14,351 nt of DNA from JAAZFF01 sp964405775 (GCA_964405775.1 CAYOPG010000056.1:1-14351); one strand, 5' to 3'. Shown: positions 1-7,974, counted from the first letter of the stretch. The notes: generated by a model from the letters alone, not told the origin. Numbers and translations: made by a program.

Positions 1-3000
1 GCCACGTCGACTTGCGCACCATATTCGAACACGGAGTCCGTGATGCCGCCTGTGACGTGGATCGCGCCTTTGTTGGTCACGACGAGATTCCCCGCGACGT
101 CCATCGAGGCGATCGAAGTCTCGCCCGGGTACAGCACGAGCCCGCCGCCGTCGAGAAGCGTATTCCCGCCGACCGAGACCTGGCTGTTCGTGAGCACAAG
201 ACGGCTCAGGTTGGGGTTGGTTCCGAGAACAACCAAGTTGCCTGTCAACGCTACGGGGGTTTCGCCGCTAGCCATGTCCAGCCAGGCGTTATCAATCATA
301 AGCGTCTCTTGATCCCAGCCCGCAAAGTCGTCACGCATCCAAACGCCACTGAGTTTGAGAACGTCGGTCTGTGAGAGGAACATGTTGTCCGGGAAGTACA
401 GGGAGCCGAGTCCGGCGTACTGGGATTCCCTAGCTGAGCCGTCGGTTGAATTAGCAGCGGACGCGGAGAACCTGATGTCCGGCACGGGCGTGGCATTCTG
501 GGACGCTGTGTTGTAGACGACGGCGATACGACCGCCTGCGCCGCCGCTACGGCGTCTCCCGGAGAGAGGCGGCACTGAGGCGCTGATCCGCCCGCCAACG
601 CCTGTGATCTTGTCGCACGTCAGGAACACGCTGCCGCCCGAACCTGCGCCACCCTCTTCGTCTGGAGTCGTAGCATCTGCCAATAGCACCCCATTTACGT
701 TCACAGTTCCGGTTGCCTGAATCCAGACAACTCCGCCGCCGTTGCCGCCGAGACGTGAGGTTGAATCGCCGCCGGCTCCACCGCTTCCCGGCTGCACTGG
801 CGCGGTATAGTCGCCGTATGTATGGCCATAAACGGGGGTGTTTTCAACGCCGAGACCGCCATGTCCTGCACCGCTGCCTTTGCTGAACACGTTGTAAGCT
901 GTACCGTTCACCCATCCGCCACGGCCGGGGCCGTATCCATCGCTGTAGCCAACAGGCGATCCATTGTACCAACCCGGGCCGCCCTGAAATCCTCTGCCGG
1001 TGGCGTCGAAGCCGCTCGTAGCCTGCACGTTTAGCGAACCGACTGAGAATTTGACAGAGCCGCCGTTTGTCGGGTGCGATATAGGATATACCCAGGTGTT
1101 CTGCCCGAGGTACATCTCGCCATCGACATTGACCAACGCGCCGGGTGTCAACGGGTCAGAAACGATGTCAGCATAAATTTCAAGTCCGGCATTTTTGTCG
1201 AGACGCATGCTGCCGGCATTGATCACGCCTCCGTGCGCAACCAGTTTGTGCGTTGTTGGCGACGTGCCGGAAATTACAAGGTCGTTTGTAACGTTAAGTG
1301 TGAAGTTGTCAGGGAGTAACAAATAGGAATTGCTGACGATAAGGCGGTCAAGCTCCCACGATGTGAAGCTTGGAATTACAGGTAATCCGGAGCTTACCAA
1401 GAACCCATTAGAATCAACAAGGAGTTGCGTATCAGGGAAATAAAGCGTCCCGGCGCTGCCCAGATATTTCTCTGCTGGAGCGGAGCCATGCATTACGTAA
1501 AAACGCACGTTCTTGTTTGCGGCCGCCGCCTGCGCCGTGGCGTCGTAATCAACAGCAATGCGCCCGCCGCCGCCGCCGCCGCCCCATAGTCCAATACCCT
1601 GCCCACCGCCTGCGCTGGCAATTCCGCTGCCGGAGATTGCGCTGCACTTTATGTATATGCCACCGCCAGACCCACCGCCCGCATGTGTGCCGATGCCAGG
1701 ATCGCCATTAGCGAGCAGGCTGCCGTTTAGCACTACGGAGCCGGTGGACTCAATCCATATAGCCCCGCCGCCATTGCCGCCGGTGCGGGTATCTTGGTCT
1801 GCCGCGCTACCGCCGCTGCCGGGTTCCGTGGGGGCCTCCGCCGTTGCATACGTGTTGCCGGAGGTGGGGCCGCTAAGACCGCCGACCCCGCCGTACCCGC
1901 CGCCGCCATATCCGCCAGTGATCTTCTGCCCTGCCCCCGGGCCAAACCCGGGTTCGTCCTTTTTCTTGCCGCCCCTGTATCCCCTGCCGTTGGCATCGAA
2001 CGCACTGCCTGCCGCCACATCAAGCGACCCCACGCGGAAGAGCGCCGTGCCGCCGTTCGTCGGGTGCGAGTACAGGTATATGATGCTGTTGCCTGCGAGC
2101 GACATTGCGCCGCCCACCTCGACAACTCCCTCGAATCCCGGCTCGGTCGGGCTCGCGCCGCCGAGGCGCATGTCGATGACGGCCGCGTTGAGCATGGACA
2201 TGTTGCCGGTCACATCAACCGTGGGCGACCCATCGAAACTCGTCATCATGTCAATCTTCGCCTTGTCCACCGTCAGGTTGCCGCCGCACTTGAGCGTGCC
2301 GTTGGTGAAGGTGGCTTTGTGGATGCGAGGATCCGTGCCTTTTATGCTCATGTCCCCCGCGATGTTCAGCACAAACCCGGGGTTCGGGAACGCCAGCCAC
2401 GCGTTCTCCATCTTGAGGGACGGCAAATCCCACTGCGTGCCGCTCTCCTGCACCCAGTAACCGCTGTGCCGGAAAGTCTCGGTGCCAAGCCTCGTCAGGA
2501 ACTGCCCGTCCGTAAACCAGAGCGAGCCGGGCTCCGAGTCGAACAAGGCGGGCGTAGCAGGCCAAATGTTGGAATTTTGCGACCATGATCCCCCTAGCCC
2601 AGCGGCCGCCGAGAAGACGAGCGCGGGCAGCGGAGCCGCCTGCATAGCTGCGGCATCGTAGGCAATGGCAACACGCCCGCCTGCGCCGCTGCTGCCCCAT
2701 GTTAAGCCCTTTCCGCCGGCTGCCGACACCGTGCCGGAGCCATCGATACTAAGGCATGAAATGGCAACCGAGCCGCCGGAGCCGCCGCCGCCATGGACGT
2801 AGGAAGCATTCTGGCCGTTGGCGGATATCGTGCCGTTGACGGTCACCACGCCAGAGGCCACAATGGAAATCGCACCGCCTCCGTTGCCGCCTGGGCGGTC
2901 GTTGCCATCGCCTGCCGCACCGCCACTACCAACCCAGCCCGCAGGCGAAGCCGCATCGCCATAAGGCGATGCAGCTGCAATGCCCGAATTCCCCGAAACT

Positions 3001-3511
3001 GCCCTCCCGCCATGGCTGCCGCCGTTGATGGAGTTGGCGGCACCGCCGCCGGGGCCATTGCCTGCAGCATACCTGAGCTTGCCGCCCAGAAAGCCGAGCG
3101 CGTCTGCCGAAATCTTGCCGCCTGTGGCGACCGTAATGGTGTCGCAGTTGATCTGCACACGCGCATTCGGCACCCACACGCCGAGCGAGTTCGTCGTGGT
3201 CGCGGAGTTTTGAGCGTGCGTCACCGTGCCTGTTACGGACACGGCACTTGCGTTTAGCACAGTATCCCATCCGTCGAACGTTAGTGTCTTCCCTGTTGCC
3301 ACCGAGAGTGACGCAAGTGATGCCGTCGAGTTTGTAAGGGTCACGTTGTCATTAATGACAACCGATTCTCCGTTGGTGGGCACGATCCCCGCGCTCCAGT
3401 TGACGAGGGTGTTCCAGTCGTTGCCAGAAACCGCCGTAAACGTGTTTGCCGCGCCTGCCGAAAGACAAAGGCAGACTAACGTAGACAACGCTGCAATTAA
3501 CTTTTTTTCAT
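1..3511 (-). CDS. Giant glycine-rich secreted repeat protein, N-terminal part (runs off left edge); frame break at the start codon
   Basis: On the minus strand one frame stays open from about 3500 to base 1, roughly 1170 codons. It begins with a Sec signal peptide (Lys n-region, then LIAALSTLVCLCLSAGA, likely cleaved before NTF), so the product is exported. The body alternates Gly-rich stretches with beta-strand-like stretches. Markers recur in register: GGNGGGAI.I near 2880, 1775 and 745; GGR(V/I)A(I/V).Y at 2649-2681, 1536-1568 and 504-536; HPTNGG near 2060 and 1070; FDA.GRG..GG near 1990 and 1000. The only well-placed start, ATG at 3511-3509 with GGAG six bases upstream, reads M-K-K-S-stop. 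One extra A in the seven-A run, or a -1 slip, would give MKKKLIAAL in the body frame. I recognise the style from PVC-group surface proteins, probably beta-solenoid adhesins, but no enzymatic domain or anchor is visible. The C-terminus, where an autotransporter or sorting signal would lie, is outside the window. Confidence 0.8.
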
Positions 3512-3517
3512 TTTTAT

Positions 3518-3521
3518 CTCC
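3518..3521 (-). promoter_or_regulatory. Ribosome binding site of the glycine-rich protein gene
   Basis: GGAG on the minus strand lies six bases before the ATG at 3511-3509. This near-ideal Shine-Dalgarno fixes the intended start codon, even though that ATG is out of frame with the long body. No ATG or GTG occurs in the body frame between the upstream in-frame TGA and the signal peptide. The first possible in-frame start there is a TTG at 3488-3486, which would cut off the lysine-rich n-region. Confidence 0.65.
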
Positions 3522-3622
3522 ATCTGTATTATTTACACTTTTGTATGTCGACTGTCATATCATAATCGTTGGCATTGTTAACAAATAAAAAGATGTTCAC
3601 CCAAACGACTTCTTAATGCGAG

Positions 3623-3652
3623 AAGATACTCTTTTCTTTCTCATAAAGTCAA
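3623..3652 (-). promoter_or_regulatory. Possible sigma-70 promoter for the glycine-rich protein gene
   Basis: On the minus strand TTGACT (3652-3647) is followed after 18 bases by TATCTT (3628-3623). This would give a leader of about 100 bases before the ATG at 3511. The -35 is good and the -10 moderate. A perfect 10-bp palindrome TTGTTAACAA (3575-3584) would fall in the leader. Prediction by eye only. Confidence 0.3.
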
Positions 3653-3714
3653 CATGGAAAAATTTCCCCGGAAGTTTGCGCACTCAAAATTTTATTCCTT
3701 ACCAGCCCTGCATC

Positions 3715-3723
3715 TGCTAGAAT
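3715..3723 (+). promoter_or_regulatory. Possible extended -10 promoter for mraY
   Basis: TGC-TAGAAT is an extended -10 element (TGn plus hexamer) about 60 bases before the mraY ATG. There is no good -35, which extended -10 promoters can do without. Between it and the gene lies a short inverted repeat, GCCTTT-TT-AAAGGC (3741-3754), in the would-be leader. The 272-bp gap 3512-3783 therefore serves two divergent genes. Confidence 0.35.
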
Positions 3724-3783
3724 CCGCTCCATTCGTTATTGCCTTTTTAAAGGCGCTTCATTTTACAAAAAGTATGATTTACA

Positions 3784-5013
3784 ATGCTGTTTTATCTTAA
3801 ATATCTCACCTCTGCATGGGGCCCTTTTCGCATCATGGGCTCTCATCTGGTTCTGGTCTGCATAGGCGCAATGCTCGCGGCTTTGTCCGTATGGTGTTTT
3901 CTCCCGAGACTCTGGCACGTCCTACCCCGTGACCGCGGCAAAAAACTCGTCAAGGACGGAGAGAAGTCAGCGGGGAAACCCACAGGAGCTGGCCGACTCA
4001 TGCTATGGCTTACACTTCCAGTCTTGCTGCTGGTACTCCCAATAACGGATCCGTCACTGGATACGGCAACTACCTTCGGCGAACTGTATGGCTCCATCAA
4101 GAATGAGGTCGCTTCGACAACCTCTTCGTGGCGACTCCTCGTAAACCGGCAGTGGGCTATAGTTGTGTGCCTTTTCGCGGCTATGTTAACGGGATATCTG
4201 GACGACAAGGCGGAAAAGCCATGGGGACGCATGAAGAAAGGGACGTTTGATTTCATCATAGCCTTCGCCACCGCGATGTTTCTTTGCCTCGGACAGCCTG
4301 TCGAGATATGGCTCCCCTTCTGGAAACAGTCTATTATGCTCGACTGGTGGTGGTACGTCGCAATCGCAGTGCCTGTGCTTTGGATCACCATGAACGCCAC
4401 GAACTGCTCAGACGGAGTCGACGGTCTCGCGGGCGCATTGACTCTTATGTCTCTATTCGCACTGGCGGTGTTCCTGTATGGCGTCGTCGGAAACAAACTT
4501 GTCGCGGAAACCCTGCTTGTGCCTCATTACACAGAAGGCGGACGATGGGCGATCCTGACAGCCACTTTCGCGGGCAGTGTGGCGGGCTATCTCTGGTTCA
4601 ATGCCGAGCCAAGCAAGGTATTGATGGGAGACGCGGGGTCGCGATTCCTCGGACTACTTGTCGGAGTGGCGGTTATGACGTGCGGGAACCCGCTGCTTGT
4701 ACTGGTCGTGGCGCCTATCGTTCTGCTGAACGGCGGCACTGGTCTTATGAAAATTGCACTCCTCAAGATGCTTGCCCGTTTGGGATTGGACATTTCAAAC
4801 CCATATCAGAAAAAGGCCGAGGATTCAGCTGTGGATGCTGTCGACCACCATCCCGGCTGGGTCGTCAGGCAGTTACACAGATTTCGCTTCCCAGTACACG
4901 ACCACTGCCGCCACAACCTGAAGTGGTCCAACGCTCAGGTTCTGATGAGGTTCGTTCTCATACAGGCTTTTCTCATGCCGGTTCTGTTTCTTGTGCTGAT
5001 CAAAATTCGGTAA
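3784..5013 (+). CDS. mraY: Phospho-N-acetylmuramoyl-pentapeptide transferase (MraY), divergent
   Basis: Polytopic inner-membrane transferase of 409 residues. The family moves phospho-MurNAc-pentapeptide from UDP onto undecaprenyl phosphate to make lipid I. Visible motifs: KPTGAGR (65-71, where MraY usually has PTMGG); the catalytic Asp pair in GYLDDKAEKPWGR..KG (D140, D141); NATNCSDGVDGLAG (204-217, family N.TDGLDGLA); the loop Asp in VLMGDAGSRFLG (279-290); and a C-terminal PVHDH..H..LKWSNAQVLMRF (370-390) that aligns with PLHHHYELKGW.E..V..RF. The middle His of the HHH triplet is Asp, with one inserted residue. It is longer than the usual ~360 residues, mainly through an insertion before the DD motif. 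The N-terminus aligns with MraY from MLFYL, supporting this start, although no Shine-Dalgarno is seen. It lies outside a division/cell-wall cluster, 97 bp before rpsP. Another GT4 enzyme (WecA-like) is possible, but the C-terminal His motif favours MraY. Confidence 0.78.
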   Translation: MLFYLKYLTSAWGPFRIMGSHLVLVCIGAMLAALSVWCFLPRLWHVLPRDRGKKLVKDGEKSAGKPTGAGRLMLWLTLPVLLLVLPITDPSLDTATTFGELYGSIKNEVASTTSSWRLLVNRQWAIVVCLFAAMLTGYLDDKAEKPWGRMKKGTFDFIIAFATAMFLCLGQPVEIWLPFWKQSIMLDWWWYVAIAVPVLWITMNATNCSDGVDGLAGALTLMSLFALAVFLYGVVGNKLVAETLLVPHYTEGGRWAILTATFAGSVAGYLWFNAEPSKVLMGDAGSRFLGLLVGVAVMTCGNPLLVLVVAPIVLLNGGTGLMKIALLKMLARLGLDISNPYQKKAEDSAVDAVDHHPGWVVRQLHRFRFPVHDHCRHNLKWSNAQVLMRFVLIQAFLMPVLFLVLIKIR

Positions 5014-5110
5014 AATTTGAATTCGAGTGTTTTTTTGCTGGATTTCCAAGCAGTCATATGCCACAATGCTTGCCTTTTCATTCGTTTCGTTCACAAAGTA
5101 AGAGGAATAC

Positions 5111-5392
5111 ATGTCCGTTAAAGTTAGATTGACACGCACGGGCGCAAACAGGGATAACTGTTTCCGCGTCGTGGCAACAGATACCCGTTTCCCGAGGGAC
5201 GGGCGCTTCATTGAAATGCTGGGCTGGTACGACCCGAAGAAAACCGGCAAAAATTTTGGCATTAACATGGAGCGTATCAACTATTGGAAGAACAACGGCG
5301 CGCAGTTGAGCGACACTGTCCGCAGTCTTGTTCGCCGCGAGAAGACTTCGTCCGACACACAGGCGGCCGAAGCGGCCAAGCCCGCCGAGTAG
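5111..5392 (+). CDS. rpsP: Small ribosomal subunit protein bS16
   Basis: 93-residue protein with the full bS16 pattern: SVKVRLTRTGANRDNCFRVV at the N-terminus, D.R.PRDGRFIE.LGWYDP in the middle, and I..ERI.YW...GAQ.SDTVR.L. bS16 binds 16S rRNA in the 30S body early in assembly. The last ~15 residues are a low-complexity, Ala/Glu-rich tail common in this family. The start has a strong AAGAGGA Shine-Dalgarno five bases upstream (about 5100-5106). It is the first gene of the rpsP-trmD-rplS-rnhB run. rimM, whose product matures the 30S and which usually follows rpsP, is missing here. Confidence 0.97.
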   Translation: MSVKVRLTRTGANRDNCFRVVATDTRFPRDGRFIEMLGWYDPKKTGKNFGINMERINYWKNNGAQLSDTVRSLVRREKTSSDTQAAEAAKPAE

Positions 5393-5423
5393 ACCCTGCG
5401 TAAGCGCCAAAGGGGTCCTGGAG

Positions 5424-6263
5424 GTGAACCAATCCAATTGCCTGCGCATTGACTTTGTCACGATCTTTCCTGAAATGCTTGATGGCTTTTTGAAGCAAAG
5501 CATGCTGAAAAGAGCGGCGGCAATGGAGGCGGTGCAGTTCGGGACGGTCAACCCCAGGGACTTCACGGAGGACGCCAGACACACTACTGACGATCGTCCG
5601 TATGGTGGAGGTCCCGGGATGATCATGCTGGCGGATCCACTTGTTCAGGCGGTCGAATCGGTAGCCGACAAGGAATCCAAAATAGTCATGATGACGCCTT
5701 CGGGGAGCCAGTTCGAACAGGCCGACGCACACCGCCTGGCAGAGGAAAAGCACATAGTTTTCATATGCGGGCACTATGAGGGGATAGACGACAGGGTGAG
5801 ACAGCTGCTTAAGCCGGAAGAGTTTTCAATCGGCGATTACGTTCTTACAAACGGGGTGCTGCCGGCGGCTGTTGTGGTCGACGCAGTGGTCAGGTTGCTA
5901 CCGGGAGTTCTTGGGGGAGACGGTGCCACGACAGATGAGTCGTTCGAGACAGGTCTGCTCGATCACCCTCAGTACACAAGACCAGTTGTGTACAGGGGAC
6001 TGAGAGTGCCGGAAATTCTGCAAGACGGCAACCACGCGGCAATCGCAGAATGGCGGCGCAAAGAGGCGGAACGCATCACCATGGAAAGAAGACCTGATTT
6101 GGCGGCGCGAATGGGACTGCCGCGCAAGGAAGAAACGAAGGAAAAGAAGAAAAAACATCGCGGGATAGCCCGCGTCATAACGGAAGAAAAGAACTTGGCT
6201 GGGTCAATGGCTCGGCCGCAAGCGGAATCCGGAGAGGACACCGCACAGCAGGAGAGAAACTGA
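5424..6263 (+). CDS. trmD: tRNA (guanine-N1-)-methyltransferase TrmD, with C-terminal extension
   Basis: SPOUT-class enzyme that uses S-adenosylmethionine to methylate G37 of tRNAs, preventing +1 frameshifts. Motifs, numbered from GTG 5424: RIDFVTIFPEM (8-18), DDRPYGGGPGMIM (56-68), ICGHYEGIDDRV (~113-124), the trefoil-knot SAM segment SIGDYVLTNGVLPAAVVVDAV (from ~135; most TrmDs read TGGELPA), and ESFETGLLDHPQYTRP. At the catalytic-loop position usually occupied by Asp in DSF the sequence reads TDESF. After the core there are ~50 extra residues rich in Lys, Arg and Glu. The frame is open upstream into rpsP. GTG 5424 is the most plausible start, with AAGGGG (5410-5415) eight bases upstream. 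The CTG at 5442 sits exactly where most TrmDs have their Met and cannot be excluded. The stop is two bases before rplS, so the two are probably coupled. Confidence 0.93.
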   Translation: MNQSNCLRIDFVTIFPEMLDGFLKQSMLKRAAAMEAVQFGTVNPRDFTEDARHTTDDRPYGGGPGMIMLADPLVQAVESVADKESKIVMMTPSGSQFEQADAHRLAEEKHIVFICGHYEGIDDRVRQLLKPEEFSIGDYVLTNGVLPAAVVVDAVVRLLPGVLGGDGATTDESFETGLLDHPQYTRPVVYRGLRVPEILQDGNHAAIAEWRRKEAERITMERRPDLAARMGLPRKEETKEKKKKHRGIARVITEEKNLAGSMARPQAESGEDTAQQERN

Positions 6264-6264
6264 T

Positions 6265-6609
6265 ATGAGCACCATACTGGACAAAATTACGGCGGAGAAC
6301 GAAAAGGCTGAAGCGCCCCAGTTCGAAATTGGAGACGGAGTTAAGGTCTCTATTAAAATCAAAGAAGGCGACAAGGAGCGCATTCAGGTGTTTGCCGGAA
6401 CGGTAATAGCGCGTGATGGCAACGGCGCGAACGAAACCTTCACGGTTCGCCGCACATCGTATGGCATCGGCGTAGAGAAGGTCTTCCCAGTCCATTCCCC
6501 ACACATTGCGAAGGTGGAAGTCGAGCGTTCGGCTCATGTCCGCCGTGCAAAGCTCTACTACCTGCGCGACCTTAGCGGCAAAAAGACCCGCCTGCGCGAA
6601 AAGGAATAA
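6265..6609 (+). CDS. rplS: Large ribosomal subunit protein bL19
   Basis: 114 residues, the usual bL19 length. The family pattern is clear: FEIGDGVKVSIKIKEGDKERIQVF.G.VIAR (22-50), then ETFTVRR.SYGIGVEKVFPVHSPHIAKVEV, then VRRAKLYYLRDLSGK, the highly conserved C-terminal signature. bL19 sits at the 30S-50S interface of the 50S subunit. AGGAG (6250-6254) lies ten bases before the ATG, inside the 3' end of trmD, and the gene follows the trmD stop by one base. This supports co-transcription and translational coupling. Confidence 0.97.
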   Translation: MSTILDKITAENEKAEAPQFEIGDGVKVSIKIKEGDKERIQVFAGTVIARDGNGANETFTVRRTSYGIGVEKVFPVHSPHIAKVEVERSAHVRRAKLYYLRDLSGKKTRLREKE

Positions 6610-6632
6610 AACCGAAGTCTACGGGGCTCGAC

Positions 6633-7274
6633 TTGCTCTCGTATGAAACCCGCTTCTGGTCATCGAACCCCTACGCTCGTCTTGCGGGCGTTGACGAGGC
6701 CGGACGTGGTCCTCTCGCCGGCCCGGTTGTGGCGGGCGTGGTTGTTATGCCATCTGAACTCGCGTTGGAATTGCATTCCGGCGCACTGGCTGGTCTCAAC
6801 GACAGCAAGCAACTTTCGGCCACACAACGCGAACACCATATTTCCATTCTCAGCAGCACAGATGGAGTGGAGATAGGCATTGGTGTTGCCAATAATACTG
6901 AAATAGACGCAATCAACATTTTGCAAGCGACGCATTTAGCTATGAGGCGAGCTGTTGAAAATCTAAGACATGGCATTCCTGATCACGTCTTGGTGGACGG
7001 TCTTCCAGTACGCGGCCTTCCCTGCGAATCCACGGCGATCGTAAAGGGCGACTCAAAGAGCTTTCTCATCGCGGCTGCGAGCGTTGTCGCCAAAACAGAG
7101 CGCGATCGCATAATGTGCGAAATGGATTTACTATATCCCGCGTATGGGTTCGCAAAACACAAGGGCTACCCAACCCCTGAACATCTGGAAGCATTGCGCG
7201 TAAACGGTTCCTGCTCAATTCACCGGCACAGCTATGCGCCTGTAGCAATTCTTGACGAACCTTCTCTTTTTTGA
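6633..7274 (+). CDS. rnhB: Ribonuclease HII
   Basis: 213-residue endonuclease that cuts the RNA strand of RNA-DNA hybrids and single misincorporated ribonucleotides. Motifs: AGVDEAGRGPLAGPVVAG (18-35, metal ligands D21 and E22), LNDSKQLS (55-62), VDG (third acidic residue D122), GDSKSFLIAAASVVAKTERDR (139-159, D158), and YGFAKHKGYPTPEHLEAL followed by HRHSYAPV near the end. All four acidic active-site residues are present. The start must be TTG 6633: no ATG or GTG lies in frame before the conserved N-terminus, and the ATG at 6643 is in another frame. It begins 23 bases after rplS, so it is the last gene of the rpsP operon. Its stop lies only six bases from the end of the convergent regulator gene. 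Confidence 0.95.
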   Translation: MLSYETRFWSSNPYARLAGVDEAGRGPLAGPVVAGVVVMPSELALELHSGALAGLNDSKQLSATQREHHISILSSTDGVEIGIGVANNTEIDAINILQATHLAMRRAVENLRHGIPDHVLVDGLPVRGLPCESTAIVKGDSKSFLIAAASVVAKTERDRIMCEMDLLYPAYGFAKHKGYPTPEHLEALRVNGSCSIHRHSYAPVAILDEPSLF

Positions 7275-7280
7275 TCTTTC

Positions 7281-7865
7281 TTAGGCAGTCTGAGCGTTAA
7301 GGATAATCCTTAAAAGCTGTTTTTGGAACGGATCTTTTGGCTCGCAGAAAGAATAAGCACCTTCGTTTTCCGATACAATCTGACGATCAACGAGTTTTGC
7401 TAAATGCCGTTTAATAGCCTGAAAACTATAAGCTGTTGCCGTCTCGATGCTTGAAATCGACATAGGACTAGAATAATAGAGTAGCCGTATTATTGCGATC
7501 CTTCGTACATGCGTATAGGCAGTACACGCTCTTTCTATATCCATGATGTTGTAGGTTTCATCATCGTGAAGAGCCTTAGAAACAGCCTTCAAAAAATGTT
7601 TGGCACTATCTACCAATGGATCTGGGGAAGGGAAATAAAGTACCCATCGGCTTACCCGTCTTGCTGATATCAACCCGCGTGATTGCAGGGCTCGGAGTGC
7701 TTTGCTTGCCTCATCTTCTGTTGTTCCCAGTGCTGCGGCAACATCTGTGACACATATATCCGGATTATCGATCACCACTTTAAGGCTTTTCAACCGAGTC
7801 TTATTCGCAAGTACCCGACAAGTTCGCCATAGCGTTGGTGACAGCTTCGGAGAGATCTCACTCAT
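7281..7865 (-). CDS. Tandem winged-helix (ArsR-like) transcriptional regulator
   Basis: 194-residue protein with two helix-turn-helix segments. The first (about 9-80: LWRTCRVLANKTRLKSLKVV, then ICVTDVAAALGTTEDEASKALRALQSRGLISARR and a wing WVLYFP) has the layout of ArsR-family winged helices. The second (about 112-170: VRRIAIIRLLYYSSPMSISSI, then SFQAIKRHLAKLVDRQIVSENEGAYSF) repeats it. The metal-binding ELCVCDL motif of classical ArsR sensors reads ICVTDVA, so metal sensing is unlikely by that route. I take ATG 7865-7863 as the start, with GTGGA eight to nine bases upstream. The frame continues to a TTG at 7943, but that extension does not look like family sequence. The gene stands alone, convergent with rnhB. 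Its upstream region carries the palindromes at 7992-8144, which could be its operators. Ligand and targets unknown. Confidence 0.75.
   Translation of the reverse strand: MSEISPKLSPTLWRTCRVLANKTRLKSLKVVIDNPDICVTDVAAALGTTEDEASKALRALQSRGLISARRVSRWVLYFPSPDPLVDSAKHFLKAVSKALHDDETYNIMDIERACTAYTHVRRIAIIRLLYYSSPMSISSIETATAYSFQAIKRHLAKLVDRQIVSENEGAYSFCEPKDPFQKQLLRIILNAQTA
7293..7324 (+). terminator. Candidate Rho-independent terminator of the rpsP-trmD-rplS-rnhB operon
   Basis: Perfect arms TTAAGGAT (7297-7304) and ATCCTTAA (7306-7313) are extended by AGC/GCT across a small internal loop, then followed by five T (7320-7324). It starts 19 bases after the rnhB stop and lies inside the 3' coding end of the convergent regulator. 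The stem is A/T-rich with a minimal loop, so strength is uncertain. Confidence 0.4.
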
Positions 7866-7946
7866 TGCCAAATTCCACAGTTGAAAATAATAAAACTCTA
7901 GCCGACGGGGGCTACATATACCTGATTTACTACAAAAAATCAAACA

Positions 7947-7974
7947 ATATTATTAGACCCCCCATGCCATGCAA
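7947..7974 (-). promoter_or_regulatory. Probable sigma-70 promoter of the winged-helix regulator gene
   Basis: On the minus strand TTGCAT (7974-7969) is followed after 16 bases by TAATAT (7952-7947). Transcription would start near 7940, giving a leader of about 75 bases before ATG 7865. The palindromes at 7992-8144 all lie upstream of the -35, which fits activator sites or readthrough elements better than simple overlap repression. Confidence 0.45.

Noticed and set aside
1558..2460. Proline-rich plus-strand frames opposite the glycine-rich gene (300 and 264 codons)
   Set aside because: Gly codons (GGN) on the minus strand read as Pro, Ala or Arg codons on the other strand. The minus frame has the signal peptide, ribosome binding site and periodic motifs; the plus frames have none.
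3843..4496. 217-codon minus-strand frame
   Set aside because: Antisense shadow of mraY with no recognisable features.
5030..5036. T7 run after mraY as a terminator
   Set aside because: Only a weak AATTC/GAATT stem precedes it, separated from the run by several bases; not enough to call a terminator, and mraY-rpsP readthrough is plausible.
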